In this document: positions 1 through 8,701 of the stretch, one piece after another
Layout of the letters: every line of letters starts with the position of its first letter
Position numbering within the stretch: the first letter of the stretch is position 1
Assembly (NCBI GenBank): GCA_018970895.1
Contig: JAGWVM010000003.1
Coordinates: 1 to 61,808, forward strand
Origin: Lysobacteraceae bacterium
GTDB lineage: Bacteria; Pseudomonadota; Gammaproteobacteria; Xanthomonadales; Rhodanobacteraceae
Direction: 5' to 3'
DNA: 61,808 nt
The notes under the pieces: generated by a model
The model's database searches: none
Told to the model about the DNA's origin: nothing
The model's input: only the letters and a program-made list of their open reading frames with translations
Translations under genes and position numbers: made by a program

Positions 1-539
1 CCGTCGTCCGAGCGCAGCTTCGGCGGCATCGCCTTCAGGCTGGCGTGGTGGAACAGGTTGAGGAAGAACGTGGCGAGGATGTCGTCGCGGTGGTGGCCCA
101 GCGCGATCTTGGTGATGCCGTTCTCCGCCGCCCACGCGTACAGCGCGCCGCGGCGCAGGCGCGAGCACAGGCTGCACATGGTCTTGCCGGCCGGGATCAC
201 CCGGGTGACCGTGCTGTAGGTGTCCTGCTCGATGATGTGGAACGGCACGCCGCGTGCGGTGAGGTAGTCCGGCAGCACCTGCGCGGGAAAGTCCGGCTGC
301 TTCTGGTCCAGGTTCACCGCGATCAGCTCGAAGCGCACCGGCGCCTTGGCCTTGAGCGACAGCAGGATGTCCAGCAGGGTGTAGGAGTCCTTGCCGCCGG
401 ACAGGCAGACCATCACCTTGTCGCCGTCCTCGATCATGTTGAAGTCGGCGATCGCCTGGCCGACCTGGTGGCGCAGGCGCTTGGCCAGCTTGCCGGCCTC
501 GTAGGCCTGCTTGCGGGAGGTTTCGGACGGGACGGACAT
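1..539 (-). CDS. ttcA: tRNA 2-thiocytidine(32) synthetase TtcA, C-terminus beyond window
   Basis: TtcA is an ATP-dependent, iron-sulfur enzyme that thiolates cytidine 32 of several tRNAs. About 179 N-terminal residues are present; the rest runs off the left edge. The PP-loop SGGKDS lies at residues 47-52. The [10 protein letters not shown] segment carries the CxxC pair of the cluster site and is followed by the GHHRDD motif, which together separate TtcA from the TilS and MnmA PP-loop enzymes. The ATG at complement 537-539 gives [20 protein letters not shown], a normal TtcA start. The gene is divergent from the small gene at 637. Identification is firm; completeness cannot be judged. Confidence 0.93.
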   Translation of the reverse strand, partial: MSVPSETSRKQAYEAGKLAKRLRHQVGQAIADFNMIEDGDKVMVCLSGGKDSYTLLDILLSLKAKAPVRFELIAVNLDQKQPDFPAQVLPDYLTARGVPFHIIEQDTYSTVTRVIPAGKTMCSLCSRLRRGALYAWAAENGITKIALGHHRDDILATFFLNLFHHASLKAMPPKLRSDD

Positions 540-636
540 GCGGGCGTGGACCGGAGGGAAAGCGCGACATTGTAGCCCGCTGACCGGCAGCGGGCCGGGG
601 GCGTACACTGCAGGCCTGCCTACCCGTGCGCGTGCC

Positions 637-843
637 ATGACGGAACCGGATCAACCCTCGATCGCCCAGACCCTGTTCGAGCTGCGCCGCGAGCACCGCG
701 AGCTTGACGCGCTGGTGGCGCACCTGCAGACCACCGGCTTCCGCGACGAGCTTCAGATCACCCGCATGAAGAAGCGCAAGCTCCTGCTCAAGGACGCCAT
801 CGCGCGGCTGGAGAGCAAGCTGATTCCCGACCTGGACGCCTGA
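637..843 (+). CDS. YdcH-family (DUF465) small protein
   Basis: A 68-residue, highly charged, predicted all-helical protein. It shows the pattern of the YdcH/DUF465 family: a helix rich in E, R and L, then [16 protein letters not shown] near the C-terminus. The function of the family is unsettled. The ATG at 637 was chosen because the next in-frame initiators upstream would run into the ttcA promoter region and add low-complexity sequence. The stop lies seven bases before the acetyltransferase gene at 850, so the two probably share a transcript. Confidence 0.75.
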   Translation: MTEPDQPSIAQTLFELRREHRELDALVAHLQTTGFRDELQITRMKKRKLLLKDAIARLESKLIPDLDA

Positions 844-849
844 GTCCGC

Positions 850-1452
850 ATGGCATCGCTCGCGCCGGTCCACCTGGAGGACGAGCACGTCCTGCTCGAG
901 CCACTGCACGCCGACCATGCACCCGCGCTGGAGGCCGCCGCGGCCGACGGGGAGCTGTGGAAGCTGTGGTTCACCAGCGCACCGCCGCCGGGCACCTCGG
1001 CCGACTACGTTGCCGCAGCGCTGGCCGGCCAGGCGACGGGGCGGATGCTGCCGTTTGCCGTCCGCGAGAAACGCTACGGCGAGATCGTCGGCACCACCCG
1101 CTACTACGACTTCGACCCGGCCCTGCCGCGCGTGGCGATCGGCTACACCTGGTATGCGAAGCGCTGGCAGAAGAGCCACCTCAACACCGCCTGCAAGCGC
1201 CTGTTGCTGGGCCACGCCTTCGAGACGCTGGGCTGCGTGGCGGTGGAGTTCCACACCGATCACCGCAACCTCGACTCGCAGCGCGCGATCGAGCGCCTGG
1301 GCGCCCACCGCGACGGCGTGCTGCGCGCCCACAAGCGCCGTCCGGACGGCAGCCTGCGCGACACCGTGTGCTATTCGGTGCTGGCCGGCGAATGGCCGGA
1401 CGTGCAGCGCTGGCTCGCCATGCGGCTGAGCCGCCTCGCCACGGCGGACTGA
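850..1452 (+). CDS. GNAT-family N-acetyltransferase (RimJ/RimL-like)
   Basis: A 200-residue single-domain acetyltransferase. Its layout resembles the RimJ/RimL branch: an N-terminal strand (VHLEDEHVLLEPLHADHAPAL), a central AIGYTWYAKRWQKSHLNTACKR segment that would hold the acetyl-CoA pyrophosphate loop, and a late HRNLDSQRAIERLGAHRDGV segment typical of N-terminal or small-amine acetyltransferases. The substrate is not predictable from sequence. It follows the YdcH-like gene closely and converges on pssA, with only six bases between the stop codons. Confidence 0.85.
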   Translation: MASLAPVHLEDEHVLLEPLHADHAPALEAAAADGELWKLWFTSAPPPGTSADYVAAALAGQATGRMLPFAVREKRYGEIVGTTRYYDFDPALPRVAIGYTWYAKRWQKSHLNTACKRLLLGHAFETLGCVAVEFHTDHRNLDSQRAIERLGAHRDGVLRAHKRRPDGSLRDTVCYSVLAGEWPDVQRWLAMRLSRLATAD

Positions 1453-1458
1453 CCGGCG

Positions 1459-2859
1459 TTACAGCAGCCGGTTGACCAGCCGGTCCAGCCGCACCCGGCG
1501 CAGCCGGCGCAGCAGCTTGCGCACCGGCGCGGGGTAATGTCGTGAGGTCTCGAGCGCGTGGTAGTCCTGCACGCGCTGCGCATGCCGCAGCAGCGCCGAC
1601 CATTCCCTCGCATGCTGTTCGCGCAGCAGGCCATGCGGGTCGCGCAGCACCAGCGCGTTCTCAAGGTCCAGCGCCCAGGCGCGCGGGTTGAGGTTGTTGC
1701 CGGTCAGCACCGCCACGTCGTCGTCGATGAACAGCCCCTTGAGGTGGTAGCTGTTGTCGGCGTGCCGCCACAGGTGCAATGCCAACTGGCCGCTGGCCAG
1801 CTGACGCTGGTGGCGACGGGCGAAGCGACGCAGGTTGGCCTCGTAGAGGTAGGGCAGCAGGCCGATGGTGCGGAACGGCTGCTCCGGCGGGATGTAGAAG
1901 TCGTTGGCGACCTTGTCGCCGACCATGATCTCCACCGTGCAGCCGCGTCGCAGCAGCTGGCCGACCGCAGCGCGCACCGGCCGCGGCAGGTTGAAGTACG
2001 GCGTCAGCAGCACCACCCGCTCACGCGCGCCAGCGAGCAGCGCCAGCAGGGTGTCGTTGAGTGCGTTATCGACACGACCGAAGCCGGCCAGTGGCGTCAC
2101 CGCCACCGCGCCCTCGCCCGCCGGCTCGTCCGGCACGTCGTAGCGCGCCGCGGCGAGCTGCTGGCGCAGGCTGCGGATCGCCGGCAGCAGGCTGGCGGTG
2201 GTCGGCACCTCCGGCGCGTTCAGGCGCGGCACGGCGGGCTGGCCGAGGAAGTGCCGCAGCACGAAGCCGACCATCGCGTCGGCCAGCGGCGCATGGTGCA
2301 GCAGGTGGTAGCGGTCCAGCCGGTAGCGACCGTGGCGGCACAGGTAGACGTTGTTGAGGCTGGCGCCGGTGTACAGCACGGTGTCGTCGATCACGATGCC
2401 CTTCAGGTGCAGCACGCCGAACAGCTCGCGGTTTTGCACCGGCACGCCGTAGATCGCCACGCCGTCGCCGCGCTCGCGCGCCCAGGCGCGGTACATGCCG
2501 GCGTTGCCCTCGCTGCGCGCCTTGCCGATCAGGCCGCGCCGGGCGCGGTGCCAGTCGACGAACACGCTGATGTCCAGCGCCGGCCGGCGCGCCTTGGCCG
2601 CATACAGCGCCTGAAGCACCTCGCGACCGCCGTCGTCGTCCTCCAGGTACAACGCCACGATCACGATGCGCCGCTCGGCGGCGGCGATCGCCGCCAGCAA
2701 CCGCTCGCGGCAGGCCGTCGGGCTATCCAGCGTCTCGATCGCCCCCGCCGGCACCGCGAACGCCGGCATGCCGTCCAGCCGCGCATGCCGGCGTGCGGCG
2801 CGGCCGAACGGCAGCAGCCGCCGCGCCACGCGGCCGGGAAGTCGGGTCAGTCGTTTCAT
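1459..2859 (-). CDS. pssA: CDP-diacylglycerol-serine O-phosphatidyltransferase, phospholipase-D type (PssA)
   Basis: Makes phosphatidylserine from CDP-diacylglycerol and serine, the committed step to phosphatidylethanolamine. The 466-residue protein has two HKD-like half sites, HLKGIVIDD beginning at His151 and HLKGLFIDD at His372. They are followed by the PssA-specific strings VLYTGASLNNVYL and TGNNLNPRAWALDLENAL, which match the E. coli-type enzyme (about 451 residues) rather than cardiolipin synthases. ATG at complement 2857-2859 (MKRLTRLPGRV) gives a basic N-terminus expected for a peripheral membrane enzyme. Further open frame upstream is not PssA-like. Confidence 0.9.
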   Translation of the reverse strand: MKRLTRLPGRVARRLLPFGRAARRHARLDGMPAFAVPAGAIETLDSPTACRERLLAAIAAAERRIVIVALYLEDDDGGREVLQALYAAKARRPALDISVFVDWHRARRGLIGKARSEGNAGMYRAWARERGDGVAIYGVPVQNRELFGVLHLKGIVIDDTVLYTGASLNNVYLCRHGRYRLDRYHLLHHAPLADAMVGFVLRHFLGQPAVPRLNAPEVPTTASLLPAIRSLRQQLAAARYDVPDEPAGEGAVAVTPLAGFGRVDNALNDTLLALLAGARERVVLLTPYFNLPRPVRAAVGQLLRRGCTVEIMVGDKVANDFYIPPEQPFRTIGLLPYLYEANLRRFARRHQRQLASGQLALHLWRHADNSYHLKGLFIDDDVAVLTGNNLNPRAWALDLENALVLRDPHGLLREQHAREWSALLRHAQRVQDYHALETSRHYPAPVRKLLRRLRRVRLDRLVNRLL

Positions 2860-2941
2860 CGCGGACAAGGATCGCGCCCCGGGCGTCGTCGCAAAGTGGC
2901 GAGCATGCCGGGAACGTCGCCGCGGGAAAAGCCGGCAACGT

Positions 2942-3529
2942 TCAGTCGTCGGCCGCCTGCATCTGCGCGATCCGCGCCAGCCGCCGGCGCTGGCGGCGGA
3001 TGTACCAGAGACAGAAGGCCACGCCGCCGAGCGCGATTGGCGCATTGGCGACGATCTGCACCAGCAGCAGCCGGCGCAGGGCGGCATCGTGCATCCAGGC
3101 CGAGGGTTGCAGGGACGGCCAGGCCAGCGCGATCGAACCGCCCACCACGACACCCACTGCCCACAGCTGCAACTGGGCGAGACGGAGGCCCGCCCGGGCA
3201 CGCTTCGCCTGCAGGCGCAGCAGATCGGCGACACGTTCTCCCGCAGCGCGCCAGGTCCCCTTGCGCAGCCACAGCGAGACGATCCACAGCACGGTCACCA
3301 AGACCATGGCGCCGAGGGCGAAGAGCTTCCAGCGGGTATCGACATGACGGCTCGCAAGCAGCCAGGCGCACTCACCTACCGCGATCATCGATACGACGGT
3401 CTCGAACGCCACCATTGCCAGCATCCGGCGACGCTTGTTGAGCGTCCTCCGCCGCAGGCGCTCGACATCCACCACCGGCTGTTGCTGCCATTGTGTCGAC
3501 CAATCCTGCCAGTCGTCATGCGTGTTCAT
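2942..3529 (-). CDS. Four-helix membrane protein coupled to an ECF sigma factor
   Basis: A 195-residue protein with about four hydrophobic segments (near residues 37-60, 70-87, 122-140 and 155-173) and a basic C-terminus. It begins inside the end of the sigma-factor gene at 3516 (14-base overlap), an arrangement usual for sigma and membrane partner. I see no ZAS-type HxxxCxxC motif in its N-terminus, so a role as classical zinc anti-sigma factor is not supported. A partner or regulator role is inferred from position only. Confidence 0.6.
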   Translation of the reverse strand: MNTHDDWQDWSTQWQQQPVVDVERLRRRTLNKRRRMLAMVAFETVVSMIAVGECAWLLASRHVDTRWKLFALGAMVLVTVLWIVSLWLRKGTWRAAGERVADLLRLQAKRARAGLRLAQLQLWAVGVVVGGSIALAWPSLQPSAWMHDAALRRLLLVQIVANAPIALGGVAFCLWYIRRQRRRLARIAQMQAADD

Positions 3530-4022
3530 GCGGTACCCCCAGTTGCTCGTGCAGTGCCTGGCGGGCGCGATTCAGGCGCACGCCCACCGCATTGGCGTTG
3601 GTGCCCAGCGCATCGGCGATCTCGGCGTGGCTGAAGCCTTCCAGCGCCAGCGTCACCGCCTGCCGCAGCGCCAGCGGCAGCGCACGCACGGCGGTCTGCA
3701 GGCGCAGGCCCTGCTGTGCGGATTGGGTGTGCTGGTCCGGGGCGATGCCGTGATCGGGCAGATCCTCCGGCAACTCGGACGGACGGGGCCGGCGGCGCTC
3801 GCCCAGCACATGAGTGGCGCCGCGGTTGTGCGCGACCCGCGCCACGAAGGTGCGCAGGCCGGCCTCGCCACGCCAGCCCGGCAGGGCCCGCCACAGGGCC
3901 AGCGCGATCTCCTGCAGCAGGTCGTCGCGCAGCGCCGGATCGGCCTCGTAGCTGGCGGCGATGCGCGAGATCAGACCGGCATGGTCCTGCAGCACCTCGG
4001 TGAAGCGGTCGCGCGCTCCCAT
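3516..4022 (-). CDS. RNA polymerase sigma factor, ECF type
   Basis: 168 residues, the usual ECF length. The region-2 helix (ALRDDLLQEIALALWRALPG) binds core polymerase. The region-4 helix-turn-helix (LPLALRQAVTLALEGFSHAEIADALGTNANAVGVRLNRAR) would read the -35 element. Translation is probably coupled to the downstream membrane gene, with which it overlaps. The upstream gene at 4029 ends six bases before its start, so the three genes look like one operon. The regulon is unknown. Confidence 0.87.
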   Translation of the reverse strand: MGARDRFTEVLQDHAGLISRIAASYEADPALRDDLLQEIALALWRALPGWRGEAGLRTFVARVAHNRGATHVLGERRRPRPSELPEDLPDHGIAPDQHTQSAQQGLRLQTAVRALPLALRQAVTLALEGFSHAEIADALGTNANAVGVRLNRARQALHEQLGVPHEHA

Positions 4023-4028
4023 GCCGGG

Positions 4029-4775
4029 TCAGTGCGCCTGCGGCGTTGGTGCGAGATCACGCCACGCGGCGAAACCGAGCAGCGTGCCGAGCGGCAACAG
4101 CAGCAACAGCAGCGGCATCAGCCACGGACGGGACAGCGCCGCGGCAAACAGCGCCAGCTGCGGCAGCAAGGCGAGCGCGAACGCCAGCCCGTGGCGCGTA
4201 ACCAGGCGCAGGCTTGCGACGAGCGCGGCCGGCGCGCGATTGCCATTGAACAGAAACAACGGCGCCGCCAGCGTCAGCAAGGTCGCGGGAACCAGTCCCG
4301 GCAGCATCAGAACGTATTCCAGCTCGCGCGTCAGCAGCTGCGGGTGGCTCCTCATGTGCCCGAGCACCACGCCATCCCACACGACCGGCCCGTACACCGC
4401 CGCCGCACAGGCCACCTGCAGGCCGAATACGCTCAGCCCGACCGTGGCCGCCAGGCCCCACAAAGCCAGCCAGCGCGGATGGCGCCAGCCGGCCCACAGG
4501 CAGGCAAAGCGCAGCGGCTGGCCGCGATCGAGCTGATCGAGCCCGATCCAGAGCCCGACGCCAAGCATCGGCACGAGGGCCTTGGAAAGCACCGTGCCGG
4601 CCAGCGGCAGAAGCTGCACGATGGCTTCGGCCACCAGCAAGGCCAAGCCCAGCCCGATCAACCGGAACGGCGCACGCCGCCACAGGCGAAAGCCCTCGCG
4701 ATACCAGCCGGTGGCGCGGGCCAGCGAGGAAGGAGGAGGCAGGGAAACCGAGGATGCTGCGGTCGACATGGTCAT
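4029..4775 (-). CDS. Multi-pass membrane protein of unknown function
   Basis: A 248-residue integral membrane protein with five to six hydrophobic segments and a short cytoplasmic N-terminus ending in ARATGWYREGFRLWRRAPFRLIG. That amphipathic lead before the first helix resembles BPSS1780/DUF2189-type membrane proteins; this is a resemblance, not a firm assignment. A second ATG six bases in (complement 4767-4769) is an equally possible start. It precedes the sigma-factor gene by six bases. Its first ATG overlaps the stop of the FUSC remnant in an ATGA arrangement. Confidence 0.6.
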   Translation of the reverse strand: MTMSTAASSVSLPPPSSLARATGWYREGFRLWRRAPFRLIGLGLALLVAEAIVQLLPLAGTVLSKALVPMLGVGLWIGLDQLDRGQPLRFACLWAGWRHPRWLALWGLAATVGLSVFGLQVACAAAVYGPVVWDGVVLGHMRSHPQLLTRELEYVLMLPGLVPATLLTLAAPLFLFNGNRAPAALVASLRLVTRHGLAFALALLPQLALFAAALSRPWLMPLLLLLLPLGTLLGFAAWRDLAPTPQAH

Positions 4776-5026
4776 TCCTTGAACAGGGCGGATATCCGGT
4801 AGTCCGCCGCGACCGCGAAAACCTTACATGCCCGGAATGAATCAGCGCGCGTCGGCCAGCGCGGCTCCGGCAGCACCAGCTCGCTGACCAGCGCCGACAC
4901 GCCGATGCCGAGCAGCACCTCGCTCACCCGCATCACCGCCGAATCGAACACGCCGTACGGCTTGGCGATCGCCGGCAGCGCCACGATCGCTGCGCTGTAG
5001 CCGGCCGGCACGAAGCCGTAGGCCAT
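4772..5026 (-). pseudogene. Remnant of a FUSC-family (fusaric acid/aromatic acid efflux) membrane protein
   Basis: The 84-codon open stretch beginning MAYGFVPAGYSAAIVALPA matches an internal transmembrane part of FUSC/AaeB-like exporters, where an AYGF.LAGYTAA segment precedes the VFD-A--R--E--LGI helix. A complete protein would be over 600 residues. Both the N-terminal helices and everything after about 60 residues are missing, and the tail (DSFRACKVFAVAADYRISAL) is unlike the family. The open frame continues upstream in phase with NL before the Met, supporting an internal fragment rather than a new small gene. Confidence 0.6.
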
Positions 5027-5202
5027 CAGGTTGTTTCGGGATGGTTGATGCCGAACGGCTTGAGCAGCGCGTCGGCGTCGTCGTGCAGGCGCTTGTGGAT
5101 GTGCTTGACCAGCGGCACCACCACGGCCGGCTCGCGCGGAAAGGGCGGGTACTGCCGGCAGGTGACGGCCAGCCGTTGTTCGGTCGGGGCGAAACCGCTC
5201 AT
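5026..5202 (-). pseudogene. 5' remnant of a MarR-family transcriptional regulator gene
   Basis: The first 58 codons (MSGFAPTEQRLAVTCRQYPP..., then HIHKRLHDDADALLKPFGIN) resemble the N-terminal dimerisation helices of MarR regulators, which should continue through a winged helix to about 150 residues. Here the frame runs GINHPETT and stops exactly where the FUSC fragment begins in another frame. MarR-type regulator and FUSC exporter genes are often neighbours, so a deletion removing the rest of the regulator and the start of the exporter is the simplest reading. Confidence 0.6.
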
Positions 5203-5292
5203 CGACGGGGTCCGGTGGAGCCGATCCCGCACTTATTTCATAACTGCACTATCCATTCATGAATATCTCCCGCGCCACGCCCCGAGTCGCGC

Positions 5293-6660
5293 TCAGAGGC
5301 CGTAGCGCTTGAGCTTGTACCAGAGCGCACGCTCGCTGATTTCCAGCAGCCGCGCCGCAGCCGCCTTGTTGTTGCCGGAGCGCTCGAGCGCGGCGCCGAT
5401 CAGCCGTGTCTCCAGCGCCTCGACGTGCGCCCTGAGCGAGAGGTCGGCCGGGATGGCCGTCGCCGGACCGGGCGCCGCAGGCGCGGCAGGACGGGGACCC
5501 GCGATCTCGCCGGGCAGGTGCTGCGGGGTGATCTCCACGCCCCGGCACAGCACCACCGCGCGCTCGATCAGGTTTTCCAGCTCGCGCACGTTGCCCGGCC
5601 AGGCATAGCGTTCGAGCTGCGCCAGCACGGCCTCGCCCAGCCGCGGCGGCGTGCGGCCGAGCTCGCGCGCGTACTTGTGCAGGAAGTGCGCCGCCAGCAG
5701 GGGAATGTCGCCGTGGCGTTCGCGCAGCAGCGGCACGTCGACGCGCACCACGTTGAGCCGGAAATACAGGTCACGGCGCAGCAGCCCCTCGTCCACCGCC
5801 GTCTGCGGGTCACGGTTGGTGGCGGCGACCACGCGCAGGTCGACCGGAATCGGCACATTGCTGCCCAGCCGCTCGATCACCCCCTCCTGCAGCACGCGCA
5901 GCAGCTTGGCCTGCAGCGCCGGCGGCATCTCGGTGATCTCGTCGAGGAAGATGGTGCCGCCGGAGGACAGTTCGCACTTGCCGACGCGATCGCGCAGCGC
6001 TCCGGTGAAGGCGCCTTTCGCGTGGCCGAACAGCTCGCTCTCCAGCAGCTCGGCGGGGATCGCCGCACAGTTGATCGGCACGAACAGGCCGCTGCGTCCG
6101 GACGCCTGGTGCAGCGCCCGCGCGACCAGCTCCTTGCCGGTACCGGTTTCGCCGACCACGAACACGTTGCTGCGTGCGGGCGCGACCTGGTCGATCAGCT
6201 CGTAAAGCTGGCACATCGGCGCGCTGGTGCCGACGAACTCACCCCGGCCGCGCGCCAGTTCGTCACGCAGGAACCGGTTCTCCAGCTGCACGGCGCGCAT
6301 CGCCAGCACGCGCGAGACCGCCAGCTCGATCGTCTCGATCTCGAACGGCCGCAGGATGTAGTCGACGGCGCCGAGCTTCATCGCCGCCACCGCGGTCTCG
6401 ATCGTGCCGTAGGCGGTCAGCACGATCACCGGCACGTCCTCGCCCCGTTCGCGCAGGGCCTCCAGCAGCGCGATGCCGTCCATGTTCGGCATGCGCAGGT
6501 CGCTCAGCACCAGGTCGAACGCGCCCTGCTCGATCGCCGCCAGCGCCTCGCGGCCGTCGGCCGCCTGCTGCACCTCGTGGCCGAGGTTCTTCAGTGACAA
6601 CTCGAGGATGCGCCGCATCTTCGGCTCGTTGTCGACTACCAGGATCCGCTTTGCGCTCAT
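5293..6660 (-). CDS. NtrC-family sigma-54-dependent response regulator
   Basis: 455 residues in three parts: receiver (1-120, acidic Asp10, phospho-acceptor Asp54 in LSDLRMP), AAA+ activator domain (about 145-380; Walker A GETGTGKE at 170-177, sigma-54 contact loop GAFTGA at 216-221) and a C-terminal Fis-type helix-turn-helix ending LWYKLKRYGL. The conserved receiver lysine is Arg104 (LRPF instead of KPF). ATG at complement 6658-6660 is preferred over the GTG six bases earlier. It lies ten bases downstream of the sensor-kinase gene, forming a two-component operon. The sigma-54-like promoter at 10433 is a plausible target. Confidence 0.93.
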   Translation of the reverse strand: MSAKRILVVDNEPKMRRILELSLKNLGHEVQQAADGREALAAIEQGAFDLVLSDLRMPNMDGIALLEALRERGEDVPVIVLTAYGTIETAVAAMKLGAVDYILRPFEIETIELAVSRVLAMRAVQLENRFLRDELARGRGEFVGTSAPMCQLYELIDQVAPARSNVFVVGETGTGKELVARALHQASGRSGLFVPINCAAIPAELLESELFGHAKGAFTGALRDRVGKCELSSGGTIFLDEITEMPPALQAKLLRVLQEGVIERLGSNVPIPVDLRVVAATNRDPQTAVDEGLLRRDLYFRLNVVRVDVPLLRERHGDIPLLAAHFLHKYARELGRTPPRLGEAVLAQLERYAWPGNVRELENLIERAVVLCRGVEITPQHLPGEIAGPRPAAPAAPGPATAIPADLSLRAHVEALETRLIGAALERSGNNKAAAARLLEISERALWYKLKRYGL

Positions 6661-6670
6661 GAGCACCTGT

Positions 6671-8428
6671 CTACGGGGAAGGGAATCGGATGTTGAACGC
6701 CGCGCCGCCCCAGGCGCTCTCGCCGACCGAGATCTCGCCGCCGTGCACGTGCACGATCTGCTGCACGATGGTCAGGCCCAGGCCGATGCCGCCCTCGCGC
6801 CGGCTGAAGAACGGATCGAAGATGCGCTCGCGCAGCTCCGCCGGCACGCCCGGCCCGTCGTCCACCACGCTGACCCACACCGAGTCCTCGTCGCGATGCG
6901 TGCTGACCGCCACTGTGCCGCCGGCGGAGACGAAGGACAAGGCGTTGAGCACGAGGTTCAACAGCACCTGCATGATCTGCTCGCGGTCGCAGTCGAGCAC
7001 GATCGGCGGTTCCGGCAGATCCGTGCGCAGGCTCACGCCGGCGCTCCCGGCGCGCGAGGCGAGCAGGCCGATCACGCCCTCGATGATCGCGTGCAGGTCG
7101 TGCGGGCGAAACTCCGGTGGCGACGGCCGCGCGCACTCCAGCAGCATCGTCACCAGCCGGTTGAGCCGCTCGGTCTCGCTGAGGATGAAGCCGACCAGCT
7201 CGTGCTCGCGCGCGCCCAGCCCGGCCTCGCGCTGCAGCAGCTGCGCCGAGCTGCGCAGGATGCCCATCGGGGTGCGCACCTCGTGCGCCATGATCGCCGC
7301 CATCTCGCCGACCACCGCCAGCTTGCCGGCCCGCACGATCTGCTCGCGCGAGCGTTCCAGCGCCTCGATCATCTCGACGTAGGCACGATGCAGCTCCACC
7401 ACTTCGGTGATCGTGGTCGCCGGCATCGGCGGGGGCTGCGATTCGCCCTGGCGGAAGCCGCGCGCGAACCCGGTCAGTGCGACCACCGGACGCGCGATGC
7501 GGTCGGCCAGCCGGGTGGAGATCCACACGCCGGCCAGCACGGTGAGCGAGAGTACGCCGAGCAGGGTCCAGAACAGCCGCCACACCGGGCGGAACGACAC
7601 CGCGGTCGGCTCGACCATCACCAGGTGCCAGCCCAGCCCGGCGAACTGCTGATAGCCCCCGGACGTGGCCGCACCCACCAGCAGGTTGCCCAGCCCCAGC
7701 GCGCGCCCGTCGTGCTGGTAGGACACCGAGCGGCCGGCCGGCGGCAAGGTCCAGCCGTCCAGCCGCACCGGACCGGACGCGGCGTGGCGCAGCCCGCGGG
7801 AGCGGGCAATGACGTGGCCGTCGGCATCCAGCAGCAGCACCTCGCGCGTGGTCGCACCGGCCGCCTCGTCGAGCAGGGCCTGGATCGCGTGCCAGTCCAG
7901 CCAGACGTAGAGGTAGCCGATGTCGCCACGACCGAACGCGTTGGGGATGCGGGTGCGCAGCAGCGCGCGACGCGCCTGGCCGTCGGGATCCATCGCCACC
8001 TGCACCTCGCCGCCGGGGCCGCCGGGCACGGTCTGCCAGCCGGCCGCGGTCGGCGCGCTCCGGCCGATCAGCGCGGGGTCGCTCGACGCGATGATCCGGC
8101 CGTCCGCTCCGGTGCAAAGCAGGGCGCGATAGATCTCCGCCTGTCTCGCGCGCAAGTCCGAGAGGAAGTGCGACAGGCGCTTGTCGACGTCGTCGACACG
8201 GATGTCCTGCATCACCTCCACCGAGCGCCATACCCGCATGTTCTCCACCCGCGCGGAGAGGAAGGTGTCGATGCGCTCCATCACGGTGCTGGCGCCGAAC
8301 TGCAGGTTGCCGGCAATCTCGTTCTGCAGCGCACCGCGGAACTCGTGGAAGGAGAGCGCGCCGACCACCGCAACGGTGCCGAACAGCATGCCCAGCAGCA
8401 GGCGCAACAACAGGCGGCGGGTGCTCAC
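6671..8428 (-). CDS. Membrane sensor histidine kinase, partner of the sigma-54 activator
   Basis: 585 residues. A transmembrane helix near residues 7-26 is followed by a roughly 250-residue periplasmic part that looks like a double Cache-type sensor. A second helix (284-304) and HAMP-like linker lead to the dimerisation/phosphorylation helix with His382 (MAHEVRTPMG) and an ATPase domain with DDGPGVP and GIGLGLTIV boxes. The GTG at complement 8426-8428 (VSTRRLLLRLLLG) places a basic stretch directly before the first helix. Longer in-frame starts add arginine-rich, coding-unlike sequence. The periplasmic ligand is unknown; the adjacent porin and PstS-like genes are positional clues only. Confidence 0.88.
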   Translation of the reverse strand: MSTRRLLLRLLLGMLFGTVAVVGALSFHEFRGALQNEIAGNLQFGASTVMERIDTFLSARVENMRVWRSVEVMQDIRVDDVDKRLSHFLSDLRARQAEIYRALLCTGADGRIIASSDPALIGRSAPTAAGWQTVPGGPGGEVQVAMDPDGQARRALLRTRIPNAFGRGDIGYLYVWLDWHAIQALLDEAAGATTREVLLLDADGHVIARSRGLRHAASGPVRLDGWTLPPAGRSVSYQHDGRALGLGNLLVGAATSGGYQQFAGLGWHLVMVEPTAVSFRPVWRLFWTLLGVLSLTVLAGVWISTRLADRIARPVVALTGFARGFRQGESQPPPMPATTITEVVELHRAYVEMIEALERSREQIVRAGKLAVVGEMAAIMAHEVRTPMGILRSSAQLLQREAGLGAREHELVGFILSETERLNRLVTMLLECARPSPPEFRPHDLHAIIEGVIGLLASRAGSAGVSLRTDLPEPPIVLDCDREQIMQVLLNLVLNALSFVSAGGTVAVSTHRDEDSVWVSVVDDGPGVPAELRERIFDPFFSRREGGIGLGLTIVQQIVHVHGGEISVGESAWGGAAFNIRFPSP

Positions 8429-8701
8429 GACGGGCTCGGGCGGACGGCGGGAAGGGCGGCGCAGGGCATGGTGACGCGGATCGTGCGCCTGGCGTGGCGG
8501 TCGGTTCGAGTTTGGCCGATGGCGTACGCCAGCGGCAAGCATCACCCCGGCGGCTTTGCCGGCGACCTTGCCGATGCCCCAGAATCGCCGCGCCCCCGCA
8601 CGGCTCCCGCCGGCGTGGGGCAGCGGAAAGGCGGCCCGGCGACCATCGGCCGGCGTTCCGCCGCCACGGCCTCCCGCGACATGCCACGCCAGGTATCCAC
8701 G

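Noticed and set aside
1459..2859. Cardiolipin synthase as the identity of the phospholipase-D-like protein
   Set aside because: The strings GASLNNVYL and GNNLNPRAWALDLENA are PssA-specific, and the length fits PssA.
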